A stretch of DNA of 64,000 nucleotides from Trebouxia sp. TZW2008. Its lineage: Eukaryota; Chlorophyta; Trebouxiophyceae; Trebouxiales; Trebouxiaceae. Each line of letters starts with the position of its first letter. Position 1 is the first letter of the stretch. Below, in pieces: positions 49,401 to 61,300 of this stretch. The translations under genes were made by a program, and so were the position numbers. The DNA is taken from contig BDIU01000040.1 of NCBI GenBank assembly GCA_002118135.1, positions 186,001 to 250,000 on the forward strand, given 5' to 3'. Below the pieces are notes generated by a model that did not search any database, was not told where the DNA came from, and saw nothing but the letters and a program-made list of their open reading frames with translations.

Positions 49401-52400
49401 GTGCAAGACCCTCTGCAACACATGTGTTCATGGTAGCATGCGTTTTGATGCCAGATGGTACGCCAGATGAAAATGTTTTTTGGGTCCTGAGAATTGTGCA
49501 AATTGGGGCAGCTCTGGACATAAATCTGCTGGGCCTGTCTCCTTGTGGCTCTTGTAAGTAGCCTCCATTGTTTGTCCTCACCTTTTGACTGTTGACTCTT
49601 TCGCTTGTTGCAGGATCGTGAGACTGTGGTCTTACCCCGCAGACCTGACAAGGCTTCAGCCGCTAGAGTGGCTGAGCTGACAGTAGTCAGGGTTCTAGAG
49701 TTCAGTCACGAGCTACTGAGGTCTGGTGCAGTTGTCATTGCTAGCGATGCACCCAAGAATTCAGCAATGCTCTTCATGCGGGGTGCTCCAAGCGTTATCC
49801 AAAGCTTGGTTGAGCCATCAAGCATTCCTGAAAACTTTGAGCAGGTATCAACGTAGTCCAAACCCCTCCCCCCTCCCTCACCCTCCCAGCCCCGTTCCCC
49901 CCACNNTTCCCCCCACCCCCCCCCCCCGCAACACGCTCTTCCGCCTGCCATCCCCCAGCTGGACATTGTGCGCATGTCTCAGCAGCAGATTGAGGCGCAC
50001 ATTCTGTGCACTAACTGCTTGCTTGTCCTTTGCTTCACAACTGCTGGCATGCATGTGCAGGTGACTGATCACTATAGCAGCAAAAGCCTGCGGCTGCTGG
50101 CAGTGGCATGTGGAATCATCCCTGATGCTCAGCAGCTTGACATTGTGCGCATGTCTCAGCAGCAGATTGAAGCGAGCGCTGTTGACATGCAGCTTCTGGG
50201 CCTAGTCATCCTGACTAACAGCGTACGGTCAGACTCCCGGGAGACCGTCCAGCAAATTCAGGATGAGTAAGTGCTTAGCTCACAAGACACTAGGTCTGAT
50301 CTGAATCTAGTTGGTCATGCTGGAAGCAAGGTGAACAGTGCATGCTATTCTGTGCTCTCACCAGTCTTGACCACCTGGATTGCAGCGCCAGTATGATACA
50401 TGTGCAACTGCTATGGTTGACAATGTCATGGCATACTACTTAATTCAAGTGTATTGCACTGTACCACATGACACCACATCTCTCACGTTGTCTGTCTCAT
50501 ACAGCAACATTGTATTCTATGCTTGTGTGTTGCCTTGTACCCAAACAGCTGAATAATGATTGCAGAGGCGGGATCAGGACCGTCATGATCACAGGAGATT
50601 ACCAACACACGGCCATAGCTGTGGCCCGAGACATTGGCATGGTACCCCCTGGGGGTCAGGTGATCGTCATCGACACCCTCCCTACACGATCTCTGTTACT
50701 CAATGGGGGCCAGTTGACTGTTACAGACAGCGTTTGTCCGCCATCAGAGGCTGCTGTTATGCATGTGGGGACTGACCGCATAGCACATGACAGTAGCAAG
50801 GCAGAGGATGAGTTGCAGCTGCAAACAGAGGCTGCTGTTGTGGGCACAGCACAGACAGCTGATTTGCTGCAAGCGCCTGCTAACAGCAGGCCGCAAATTG
50901 ACGTGCAGTCACAGAGCAGAGCTATGCTAAGCCAGCAGCAAGCTGAACAGCCTGTGACACCCACTGGAGGCAAAGCAAAGTCAGTGAGTTGGGCCAGTAT
51001 GCCTGATTATGACGCCACAGATAGCTTTGTAGAGCAGCAGCATCACGGCAAGGATCACATCTCTTTGCTCAGCACAGCTGATGATAGCATCCAAGCCAAC
51101 CTGATCCCAAGCACAGCTAACAATAACACGCAGGATAGTCTGCTGTCAAGAAGCTTGCATGCGTTAGCTGCCACCTGGGCAGATGCAGCAAGCGCTTCAC
51201 AGAGCTGTCTAGACAATCTTTCCAGCAATCCAAGGCAAGGACTGGAGTCTTTACGCTTTACAATAGCCCATCAGACAGCGACTGCATCACAGTCTGCAGC
51301 AGGGCAGGGGCATCTTGCATCAGGGCAAGGGCATTTCCCAGCAAGGCAAGGGCGTTCTGCAGCTGGGCAGGGGCAGATGCAGGCAGCAGAAGCGCTAAGT
51401 GCCCTGGCAGAGGGGCAGATGCAGTGTTCAGTTACTGGCAAGGCCTTTGAGGTGCTGCTGCAGCTGCATGATTTGGCACCACTGGAGACAGTCATGCAGA
51501 GCGGTGTGGTGTTTTCGCGCATGCAGCCCCATCAGAAAGGACAGGCCATGGATTTGTTAGGCCGACGGGGCATTCATCAGCTGTTTGAAGGCCGGCATCG
51601 CTACATTGCAGTACGTCTGCTCCCATACATTGCATTGCTGCACAGCATTGCAACATTATTGAATACCTGTTCCCTATGCATGCAGCCCCATCAGAAAAGG
51701 CAGGCCATAGACCTATTAGGCCAACGGGGCATCCATCAGCTGTTTCAAGGCCGTCAATGCTACATCGTGATACGTCTGCATGCTTGATCTTCTGTGCATC
51801 CATTGCATTAAAGCCTCAATTGCTACATTGCAGTACGCCTGTTTTTTACGCATGCAGCTTCACCAAACAGGTCAAGTCATAGATCTGTTGGGCTGATGGG
51901 GCATCCATCAGTTGTTGAAAGGACAGCATTGCTACATTGCATTATGTCCGCTCCTACATATTGCATTGATGCACAGCATTGCAACATTGCATTATGCCTG
52001 TTTCCTCATGCATGTAGCCCCATCAGAAAGGGCAGGTCATGGATTTGTTGGGCCAACGTGGCAATCATCAACTGTTTGATGTACAGCATTGCTACGTTGC
52101 AGTTCATCTGCTCTTACACATCGCATTGCTGCATAGCATTGATACATCACAGATCGCCTCTTTGCTAGGCATGTAGCCTCACTCAAAGGACAGGTCATGG
52201 ATCTGTTAGGGAAACCGGGCATCCATCAGCTGTTTGGAGGGCAGCATTGCTACACTGCAGTATGTCTGCTCCCACACGTTGCGTTGATGCACAACATTGC
52301 AACATTGCAGTATGCCTGTTTCTCACGCACACAGCCTCACTAAACAGGGCAAGTCATGGACCTGTCAGGCCACAGGGCGTCGTCAGCTGTTTGCAGGCCA

Positions 52401-55400
52401 GCATCGCTACATTGCAGTACACCGACTCCTGTGCATTGACGGCTTGATCTCTCCAGCGTTTGTCCAATGTTGAACGTGAGATTGCATGCTTTCAGCTGAT
52501 ATGAGCTTAATAGATACACATTTTCCAGGCATCTGTTATCTGCAATTTCCTTGACTTTTGCGTTCTGCACTCTGCTGCCCAATATCTGGTTCAATTGCCA
52601 CCTTGTTCCAGCCCAAAATCACAAAATTTGCTTAGTCGGTATGCGTTCTGTTTCATTGAGTAATGCACATACCATTCTTTCCCTGCCATAACGCTTCTGC
52701 TGAATTTTTAGGTAATGATAATTGCACTTTTTATTGTGAATCTTGTGATTACAAAATGTTGCTGTAGGGGCTTGGCAACATTACAATGTTTTGTGGAGAT
52801 GGCATCAACGATCTACTAGCATTGGCATCAGCTGACATGGGCCTGTCCATTGGCAACACTGATGCAGTCATTGCTGCTCAGATGACTACCAGCCGAGGCT
52901 CTGTAGCAGGTCCGTTTCACTGCAAGCATGGATAGCTTTTGCGACTGAGTCAGTGTCAGACGCACATCTTGCCATGTGTGTATTGCCAGCAGTCAAGTGA
53001 CATGCATGCGATGCTGATCATACACTTGTGATTGTTGATCAGCCCATGGCTCAGTTGTTGAGTCAGCAGTGATCGAGCCAATCAATGCTGATAACACCAT
53101 ACATGATGGATGACTTACATGTGAGCATTCCATGCATCCAAGCTTGTCAATGCTTATGCAATAGCTCAATCCAGTCGCAGCTTGTCTTGATTGCAATCAT
53201 GTGCTGCGCATACCTGTGAATGCAAAACCGAGAAGTCCATGAGCTTGCTATCTGTTGCATATCAAGAGAGCTTAAGCATATGCCTCTGAATGTGGCATGG
53301 AACTCAACAGCAAATAGGCTTGCTGTCTGTTGAATGCTATTGAATGTGGTCTGCTCTGATCGGCCCACAAGTTTGCTGAGTTTGCTGTTTGTTGCATGTT
53401 TGCAGCGCTCATACTTGTGTTTTGGGTGACTAATGCATCTGATTCAACCATTGGCTTGCTGTCTGTCACATGCCTGCAGAGATCATGCCACTGAATGTAG
53501 CATGAAGCTGAACAGCAATTAGGCGTGCTATGTATTGAATGTCTACACCTGCCAAGCTTCTCTGTCTGTATAGGTGTGAGCAGCTTCATCAAGCTGAGTA
53601 AGGCTGCCCATGCCATGGTCATTGCCCTTTTCAAGGTGGGTCATAAATGCTGTCATCCTCAGCAGCCTACTGTTGGCGCAACCTGCGTAACATTCTTTGA
53701 CAGCAGTCTTCCCTTGGTTACATGCTGGTAACAAGTTGGCTGAAAGATAGTAATTGTGGTGTACACACGTCTGGTCTATCATCTCTTTGGGCTAAGTCGG
53801 CACCGTGATGCTTTGGTAGTGCATGTCAATGGCAAGAGTGAATGCACCTAGCAAGGTTCTGAGCTCCACTAGCACGCATTCACAGGTTGACACTGATGAT
53901 GATGGCCAGGGTTCACTGTGCAGTACAGGGTGGTTTAAAATGTGCAGCTGGCCATACCCCTAAGATTTCGTGCATGCTGCATCGGCATTGCATATGAATG
54001 GGAATGGTACATGCACTCAGCAGGGTTCATTGAATCTCAGTCGAAAACATACCATTGCCTCAATGCATCTTGCAGCTGGTTTTGCGGTTGCTTTCTGCTG
54101 TTGTGTGTATAATTGCTTATAAGCAAGGTGGGAAACATGAACCTGTTGCATGGTACTTGATGCTGACAAGGGTGCATTGTGCAGTACATGGTAGTGTATC
54201 AGAGCATTGTGGTAGAGGCTACCATGACAGCTTTCTTTGTGGATGGCTCCTCGTTTGACACTCTGCAGGTCAGCATTCAGCTTTGAAGCTCACATGCTTG
54301 TATACTGTATGAGTGGCGTCATGCATGCATCATACAGCGCCAGATTTCTTCGTGTAAAGCCCTTTTCAGTCATGCATGGAACCCAAATGGGATGTGAATC
54401 CTATGGTGCATCAAACAGTACAAGCTTCCATCAAAGTTGCAAACAAGACAAGTGCAGATGCCAGCTGGTTCTGCACCGCTGCTCTTTTCACAGTCTTCTG
54501 ACATCTGGTCCAAATACAGCTTGTGATGTTGAGCGTAAGACAGCAAAGCTGACATTGAGTGCAAAACAGCAGAACTCATTTTGCTGGCAAGCACAGCACA
54601 GCGTGTTTGTTTCTACTTTTCTGATGCACAATTGCAAAATTGTTTGAAGTGCAGATGCAGATCAGTGTGCTTGATATTGAAGCCATGGTAATGGCGATTG
54701 CAGCCTGCTGGGATCTGTCCCTGAAGCACATGGACCGCCAAAATCTGACAGTGCCAAAACGCAAATACAATGTGGGCTGTCAATGCAGAGCAATGTGCTT
54801 GACATTGAAGCCATCGCAATGGCTACTGCAGCCTGCTGGGTTCTATGCCTTAAGCACGTGAATTCCCAAAAACTGACAGTGCTTGCAATTGCAGATCAGT
54901 GTGCTTGACATTGAAGCCATGGCAATGGCGATTGCAGCCTGCTGGGTTCTACCCCTAAAGCACATGAACCGCCAAAAGCCACCACCTTTGGCATGTTCTC
55001 CCAAGGGCTTGAGCCTGATGACTACAATGATCACCTGCTTACTGCTGAACCAAATTGGGAACATGGCTTATTTGCATACCAGATCCTGGTTTCAGGGCGG
55101 CACCGGTACTGCACACTTGGTATGTCACTCTTTGCGCTCCTGTCAAGTTGAAAATATCACTGACAATAGTATTGATGATCATGACTACTGTAGTAGCTAC
55201 AATTATCATAGTCGCTGCGCGACTACTGAGCATGTATAACAGAATTTGAATGCTGATGATGTCTGTTGCCCTTGCAGCAGTTTTATTTGACATTCCAACA
55301 TGCTGGCTGCAGCTGACATCCTTGAATGTAGCGCAGCTGACATCCTTGAATGTAGCTGTGTACCTGATGCTTTGATAGTATGATATGCTTTGCCAGTCTT

Positions 55401-56394
55401 CATGACAGGCATAGCTTATCATGACACAGGAAGACCCAAATGCGGACTTTAGTCCTGCTAAAGCTCAGTGCTGCTTTTTGGCAAAAGCATTTTGTACCTG
55501 TGCCTCTTGCGTGGCCTCATGATGACTCACTCTTAACATTGTTGGTTTGACTCATGGTCTTCTGATGTCCCATAGCACTGCTGTTGATTTGCAGAGCCCT
55601 GTAGCATCACTGGCTGAGATGTTGCCTGATGTTCAGCTAATTCCTCATGCAATGATCATGTTTGATCATGCACATGATTTACATTATGTATCACTCTTGA
55701 CCTTCTTTGACATTACATTGCTGGTGATTTGCAGAACCCTGTTGCATCCTTGGCTTGGCTGGAGGCTGGTGTGCAGCTGCTTGCCTCTCACAATGCTCAT
55801 ACTAGTTTATCACATAGCAAATCATTCTTGGCTTCACTGACACCTCACTGCTTTCAATTTGCAAAACCCTGGTGCATCTTCAGCTTGGCTGTGGGCTGGT
55901 GCACATGATACACTAATCTGTCCTGTTGGTGACACTTTGCTGGTGCTTTGCAGAATCCAGTAACATCATTGGCTGGGCTAATGGCTGGCGTTCAACTGCT
56001 GGCCCTTTCATCAGTCTCATGTTGGTTGCTCACATGACATGTCATTCTTGACATTCACTGAAATCGTTTTGCTGATGTTTTGCAGAACCCAGTTGCCTCC
56101 TTAGCTTGGCTAGTGGCTGGCGTCCAACTGTTTGCTCCCTTCATCAGTCTCACCATAGATACAAGCGCTTACTGCAACCCTCTGCTGCGCACCAAAGCCT
56201 TCCTGGTGTGTGCTTCCCTATACATTCTAGTGGCAGCCATGAATGTGCTGGTCAGAACAAGCGAAATCATCAACCCCTTCAGACTGTACAACTTCTCCCA
56301 GACGTTTCGACTTGAGGTGGCTGGACTGGTCATACTGGGGATTTTTGGCTACGTTTTGGTGGTACAAGCATTTAGGCGATTACTGGCTCTCTAA
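43422..56394 (+). CDS. P5B-type P-type ATPase (ATP13A2-like), 18 exons
   Basis: P5 ATPases pump from endolysosomal or ER membranes; animal ATP13A2 exports polyamines from lysosomes, and that substrate is only an inference here. Exons: 43422-43457, 43521-43742, 43828-43905, 44120-44288, 45068-45219, 45321-45623, 46066-46170, 46714-46851, 47359-47655, 48973-49164, 49614-49844, 50061-50266, 50566-51610, 52768-52909, 53574-53635, 54185-54268, 54895-55119, 56086-56394. All phases agree; about 1331 aa. Motifs in order: SCSLQQADHVLVK, actuator SMLTGE, M4 FPPGLPAVM (P5B families usually have PPALP), DKTGTLT phosphorylation site, FATCHSL, MRGAPS, VMITGD, CGDGINDLLAL, FKYMVVYQSIV. Exon 13 adds an insertion of about 250 residues of Gln/Ser/Gly-rich text between TGD and the CSVTGKAFEVLL segment. 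Decayed exon-edge copies lie beside exons 4, 8, 9, 10, 13, 16, 17 and 18. Upstream residues beyond exon 1 cannot be excluded. Confidence 0.92.
44265..44455 (+). repeat. Exon-4 donor-edge copies in P5B ATPase
   Basis: The junction agacacagcag|gtat occurs three times (real exon end 44288, then near 44369 and 44442), each preceded by gcgc..t.gagcag text. The spacing is about 75-80 bp. Confidence 0.8.
46925..47155 (+). repeat. Exon-8 donor-edge copies in P5B ATPase
   Basis: The end of exon 8, atcactgagctgctcacacc through gaccc.tttctgccagta, recurs near 46938-47000 and 47088-47150, about 150 bp apart. The first copy has lost its frame and the second keeps its donor. Confidence 0.85.
47685..48610 (+). 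repeat. Array of exon-9 (DKTGTLT) donor-edge copies
   Basis: The exon-9 end tgacatctagcgcagtgag (real at 47643-47660) recurs near 47811, 47893, 48026, 48228, 48311 and 48445. Two copies reach back 150-200 bp into the exon (gctttcccactgggtttgcc...). Some retain tttgacaagac, the DNA of the phosphorylation site. Spacings vary from about 80 to 200 bp. Confidence 0.9.
48650..48972 (+). repeat. Two decoy copies of P5B exon 10
   Basis: Copies start at 48653 and 48811 and precede the real exon at 48973 (spacings 158 and 162 bp). They read YLHGVLPVQKA.FVS.EQN but have AICLSL where the real exon has ATCHSL, the family motif. This is how I chose the real one. Confidence 0.85.
49860..49932. other. C-rich tract with two unresolved bases
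   Basis: Long runs of C broken by T and A, with NN at 49905-49906, in the P5B intron between exons 11 and 12. The minus strand would be G-rich and could form a G-quadruplex. The N pair is probably a failed consensus at the homopolymer. Confidence 0.8.
51524..52440 (+). repeat. Six-copy array of the P5B exon-13 donor edge
   Basis: The exon end from cagccccatcagaaagg through tacattgcagtacgtctgctc occurs at about 51525 (real), 51684, 51852, 52018, 52173 and 52333, spaced 159, 168, 166, 155 and 160 bp. Copy 2 stays open in frame; later copies carry stops. Confidence 0.95.
54650..54894 (+). repeat. Two decoy copies of P5B exon-17 start
   Basis: Copies of atcagtgtgcttgacattga near 54661 and 54790 precede the real exon at 54895. 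The copies extend about 80-95 bp, through cagcctgctggg.tct. Confidence 0.85.
55590..56085 (+). repeat. Four decoy copies of P5B exon-18 acceptor edge
   Basis: Segments like ttgcagaaccctgttgcatc followed by cttggctggaggctggtg occur at about 55594, 55736, 55862 and 55955, upstream of the real acceptor at 56086. Spacings are about 90-145 bp. Each carries an AG acceptor. Confidence 0.85.
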
Positions 56395-56767
56395 AAGCGT
56401 TGCAGGGTGCAGCCTGTATGATTGCAGCATCATTGCAAGTGACTCAGACTTTGCGGGTCACATACTGCCAGGATCCATACTGCGAGGAGCACATACTATG
56501 TACGGCACACACTAGTGGCTCAGGTACGGAATTGTCCTGCCAAAAAGCAGGCTTAAGCCCTGCTTCAGCAGAACTCAGGCCCGCTTTTGGGTCCTACCGT
56601 GACATGTTGCGATCTTTTTTGCCCTTTTCTGGGCTCTGTTCGAGTTTCATTTCATCATTTGGGCCATCCTGTCAAGTGGCCCTGACACAAGGAATCCGTC
56701 AAAGGGGTGTTGGGTTCTCAGACTGATTTCGTATTGACACATTGATTTTGTGACATCCTGGGCTGCA

Positions 56768-56830
56768 TCTGTTGACAGAGGCTCCCGTTATGACGCCTAA
56801 TGGCGTAGACTTTACTTTCGCTATTTTCCT
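56768..56830. repeat. Dispersed mini-element, best copy, with hairpin core
   Basis: Reads tgttgacagaggctcccgtt then atgacgcctaatggcgtaga. The centre acgcc-taat-ggcgt is a perfect 5-bp inverted repeat with a 4-base loop. Confidence 0.65.
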
Positions 56831-57103
56831 TCCTTTTGTGCCTACAGCATTACAGAGTCAAGGAGGCCACCTTTGTGCATATCGTGTTTGACAACAAGCT
56901 GGTGAGATAAATAACAGTAAAAGAAAAAGAAAAGTTGCTTTTTTCACCAGCTTGTTGTCTTGAGGAGGTGGCTGATCATGACATGCATTTATGTGTGTAT
57001 GTATGCATCGGGTTGCGTTTGCAAACAAGCAAGCAGGGGTTGACGGTGTCTTGCATGCTTCAAAAGCAGCCGTCTGATGCTGTTAGCACTTCCTGGGACG
57101 CCT

Positions 57104-57155
57104 CTGTTGACAGAGCCTCCTTTTAGACGCCGAACAGCATAGGCTTTTTCTTTGA
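57104..57155. repeat. Dispersed mini-element copy
   Basis: Starts tgttgacagagcctcctttt and continues agacgccgaacagcataggc. The hairpin stem is degraded. It lies about 335 bp from the best copy. Confidence 0.6.
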
Positions 57156-58365
57156 TCTCCTTAGTTGTTCAAGGCCTGATATTGCCAGGCTCCGTGTAAA
57201 CACAGTAGTATGGAGTAGTGAAATTTGTACTTAGTACAGTTGTTGAGATTATAACACTGGCATTGCCTATGGCATTTGTCTTTGTTTCAAAAAGAGAAAC
57301 AGTCAGGTTGACTATACGGACAGATGTGTCGATGTGATCAGCGTAGTCAGCTTTAAGCTGTTAGCAACTACTGTGAGTTGATACAGATACTATATGCACA
57401 GGGAAAAGGACTCAATATTGCATTCATCAGATTTTAGGTGAACTTTTCTTACTGTGATAGTGTACTGAAAAGCAATGACCAGCGTACAGAGTAGCAGTGC
57501 TGTCTTGCACATCAATCAGGTTCCTTTGTTTAAGGTCAATGGCATAGCTCAACACAAACAACAAGATGTATGCATGACGACCAGCGTAGTTTCAGCCTCT
57601 ACATCAAATGATTGTGCACTTTGTCATGTTATTGAGATGTTTATTACAGTAACACGAGGCTTTGCACTCGTTGTACCGTGAACAAGCAACATTCAGCAGA
57701 AATAGCGCTGCTTCAGTCAGCAGTGAAATTTGAGATTGCGTCAGCACATGTACAGTGGGACTTAAATTGGAGGCGAGAGCGGACTCTGAGTCTGCAACTG
57801 CGAGGAAGAGTGATCTCTGCTACAGTGACAGGGTTGCATCAGAAGGACATCTCATGCACGCTTCGGTCGAGTGCAACATGTTCGGTCCGTCGAGATGCAG
57901 CAAATGCAAGCGCAGCAATAAATTATGTTGCATGCCATCAGAGTCTGATGACGTCTACTAATAGATGATCCCTTCTTGTGCTTATTACAGCCTGTTTTGC
58001 GCTGCATGATGTGCACACTCACGCAAACCCAGACCGACCATAAGCTGCTAAATGTCTGAAAGGAATGTGAACTGACAGCTAAATGGCCTCTGTGACAAAA
58101 CCAAGTGCTGGCAAATTACATGGTAAGCAGTACAACACACAGCCTGCTGAAACAGCAGCACATTGTGATTTGAGCAAGATGGGCTGTGAATACAGAATGA
58201 TGTACATCCACTCAAAAACAACAAATGCAGCTGGACTCTCTCAATATGGCTTGCCTATGTATGGGCCGTGTCTCTCTCACTCAAAGTGCGCACGACAAGG
58301 GCATCAGGTCTCTCTCACAACAGTGCATATTGTAGTTGCATTGCAGGCAGTCATGCATTGCTGAT

Positions 58366-61300
58366 TCAGAACATTCGTCTGCCAGCTGTACTGACTCGCC
58401 TAATGCCACTTGCGTCATAAGCTGTATGGTCTGACTGCCGCCCTGTGACATCCGGCAATTCTTCACTAGTTTGCCTGCCAGCACCCCGCCCACTACCTCT
58501 TCTTCTGCCCAAACCCGACTCCCCATTGCCTTTCCCATTGGTGTTGCCTTTCGTATTGCTGCCTTTCTGAGCCTTCACGGGCGGGAGCTGCATGCCGTGC
58601 TGCGTCCCAGAGCTTCGTGTCGTTAGCTCAGTGACGGCAGCATCATCCGCGTGCTCGCTCGTGCCAGCGTCAGACGCACCGCTAGGGAAGTAGTTGCTCA
58701 GTTGACTTTCTGACGCTCGCGGGCTGGAACCGCGGGGGGTCTGAGGCATGCTGTGCTCGGCAGCTTGGCTGGCAGCTGTTTGACTGTCAGAGGGCGAGTG
58801 GCTGTGCGAAGGCTTAGGGCTGTCAGCTCTGCTGATGTCTTGCTCAATCAGTTCAACCTGCACTGGTGCGACTGTGCTCAGCAGCAGTGACACCGCATAC
58901 AATAATGCAAGGTCATCATGCAACCAATGCCTTCAACCCTACATTCTGATGAAATCATGTGTCAAGGCGCTTTGCCAAGGCCTAGTGATGCACGCAGAAG
59001 CTTTGATGAAGCTAGCATGCAGTCATGCAAAAACTCATATCACCAACTTCTGCCAACGCAAGCAAGCATTCAGCACAGCATGATGTGTTATTCAAATTGA
59101 CTCTGCTGTGATTACCTGCTAGTCAATTGTTGCACAATATGCAGTGCATACTGACCATTTGTAAGCCCAAAGTTGAGTCATAAGCCAGTTTTGCCTTACC
59201 TGTTTATCGTCAGGCAGCCGCTCATTGGCAAATCTGATGTCAATGTTCAGCTGCTTGATAACCTGGTCCCACTTGATACCGGTCTGGCTGGCATACCTAG
59301 CTCGAGCCCATCTGAGATCATTGGAAGCCGAGTTCACCACTCGCTGAAGGCCGATGTCATCTACCAATCCCAGTGTATGCGCCTGACAAGCACAGAAAAG
59401 GGAGTGTCAGACTCATGACATGCAGCATTGATACTGGTCTGGCTGGCTCAGCTAGCTCCAGCCCATCTGAGGTCAATTGATGCAGAGCTTATGACTCGCT
59501 GGGGGCCAATATCATCTTCTAAACCCAGCGTGTATGTGCTTGAAGTTTATGCAGAGTGACATCAGATAGCAGTCAAGGACTCTGACGTCATGACATACAG
59601 TGTCACAATTTGATGAAGATGAATGCCCTCTAACAAGCCCAGTGTATACACCTGACAAGCCCAGAAGGAGCGACATCAGAATCAGGAAAGTTTGATGCCA
59701 GTCTGGCTGGCGTATGAAACTCAAGCTGAGGTCATCAGAAGCAGAAATCACAACTTGTACAGCATGCTGCTGGCTTGATTCACCATGTAGCAAGTGAGAC
59801 TTGTATGTTATTGGTTGAAAGGGCATCGCTTCCAGAGCATACCTGAACGGTCATGCCCACATGGGTCTTGTGTAGAAAGATATTCCTATCCCGCCAAGTT
59901 GCTAGCCAGCTGGTCTTGTTGCTGCGGTCTGTGCGCAGCGTGCTGACAGTCTCATGCAGCGGCACCACCCTATGTATGAAAGCTGCCAGCAGCCGTGACT
60001 GACCATCCCTAGTCACCAGTATTTGGTTCAAGGCTTCAGCACAAAGCACATCCCCCTGTGAACAGCAGAAATGGCAATCTCAACAAGGCAAAATACATAG
60101 ATAACATGTTGCAGGCTTCTCAGCAGTACATATGGATGCATTGATAGTCATGGATTGTGAATCAAACAACTGCTGAGCAGAAGCATGGGGGGACCATGCA
60201 GGCAGACACAGTTCAGCCCCTTTCATCAGATGCTGCATAACTTTGAAGGCAGCATTGCTGACAGGTATTGTAGGTTCAGCAGTCAGTACAACACCCTGCT
60301 TATGCCTGCTGCATCTTTTCAAGCCAAAAGAAAAGCACGTTACCCAATGATAAGAGCCTTATACTTTGAACCTGATACTCCAAATCACAGCACTGACCTG
60401 TCCATTGTCTCCAAAGAACACCCAGCAACACTCAGGGTACAGGGCTGCAAACTCCCTGAACCTGCTCAGCTTACGATTTGCCAGAGCAGCATTCAGCTGA
60501 GTGTTCAGTGTCCTGGGGTTGTCCCTGGGCGGCCTGCATTATATGACACATGACTTGAGAGTTAATGAGATAGCTGCTAGCCTCTTGATCTTGTTAACGC
60601 AAAGCTACAGTCTGCCAGCTAGTATTGCTGCAAAAGTAGCTCAACACAACACATGCCACTTGACGTGATGACACAGTTGCTGGCCTGTCAGCTGCCTGGA
60701 ACACGGTCACGTTCTGCCAGCTGGGCATGCATGTTGTGAATGGTCTGGGTGCGCAAGTTTCTGGTAACACATGCTGATGCTGGGTGCCAGGTAAGCTTGT
60801 GCTAAACTATCCATACACCAAGTCTTTTGATGAGGCAGGTTAGGGAACCAGCACAAGCAAGTCTTGCGGTCTACTGGATCAGACATTACCCAGCTTGCTA
60901 TGTGCTAGCACAGCTACTCTACTGCAGGAACAGATGCATGTCACTCTGCATGTCTTGTGTCTACTTTGTCCACACATCAAGTCTTTTGCTGGGGCGGGTT
61001 AGGCAGCAGCACAAGCAAGTCTTGCTGTCTACTGGATCAGACATTACCCAGTCAACTAGGTGCTACCACAGCTGTTCTGCAGCAGAGACTACTGCATACA
61101 AAGTCTTTCAATTGGGCGGATGAGGGAATCAGCACAAGACTTGCATCTACTGGATCAGACATTGCCCAGCCGACTGTGTGCTAGCACAGCTGTTCTCCTG
61201 CAGAGACTGATGTATGCAAAGTGTTTTGATTGGGCGGGGTAGGGAATCAGCACAAGCACGTCTAGCTGTCTACTGGGTCAGACGTTACCCAGCTTGCTAG

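Larger units (their letters stand above)
56395..58365. other. Convergent spacer between P5B ATPase and the GDNGQGDV gene
   Basis: No confident gene in nearly 2 kb. Contains two copies of the mini-element (about 56768-56830 and 57104-57155) and otherwise unremarkable sequence. Open frames near 57680-57970 show no family features. Confidence 0.55.

Noticed and set aside
51524..52440. Regularly spaced repeats resembling a CRISPR array
   Set aside because: Units are ~160 bp, diverged, without short unique spacers, and derive from an adjacent eukaryotic exon.
54076..54127. Candidate P5B exon reading LVLRLLSAVVCIIAYK
   Set aside because: Its phase does not fit the next exon, whereas 54185-54268 does fit and gives FKYMVVYQSIV, the family pattern.
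57475..57970. Open frames in the convergent spacer
   Set aside because: No domain, no clear splice partners, and composition like the surrounding non-coding DNA.
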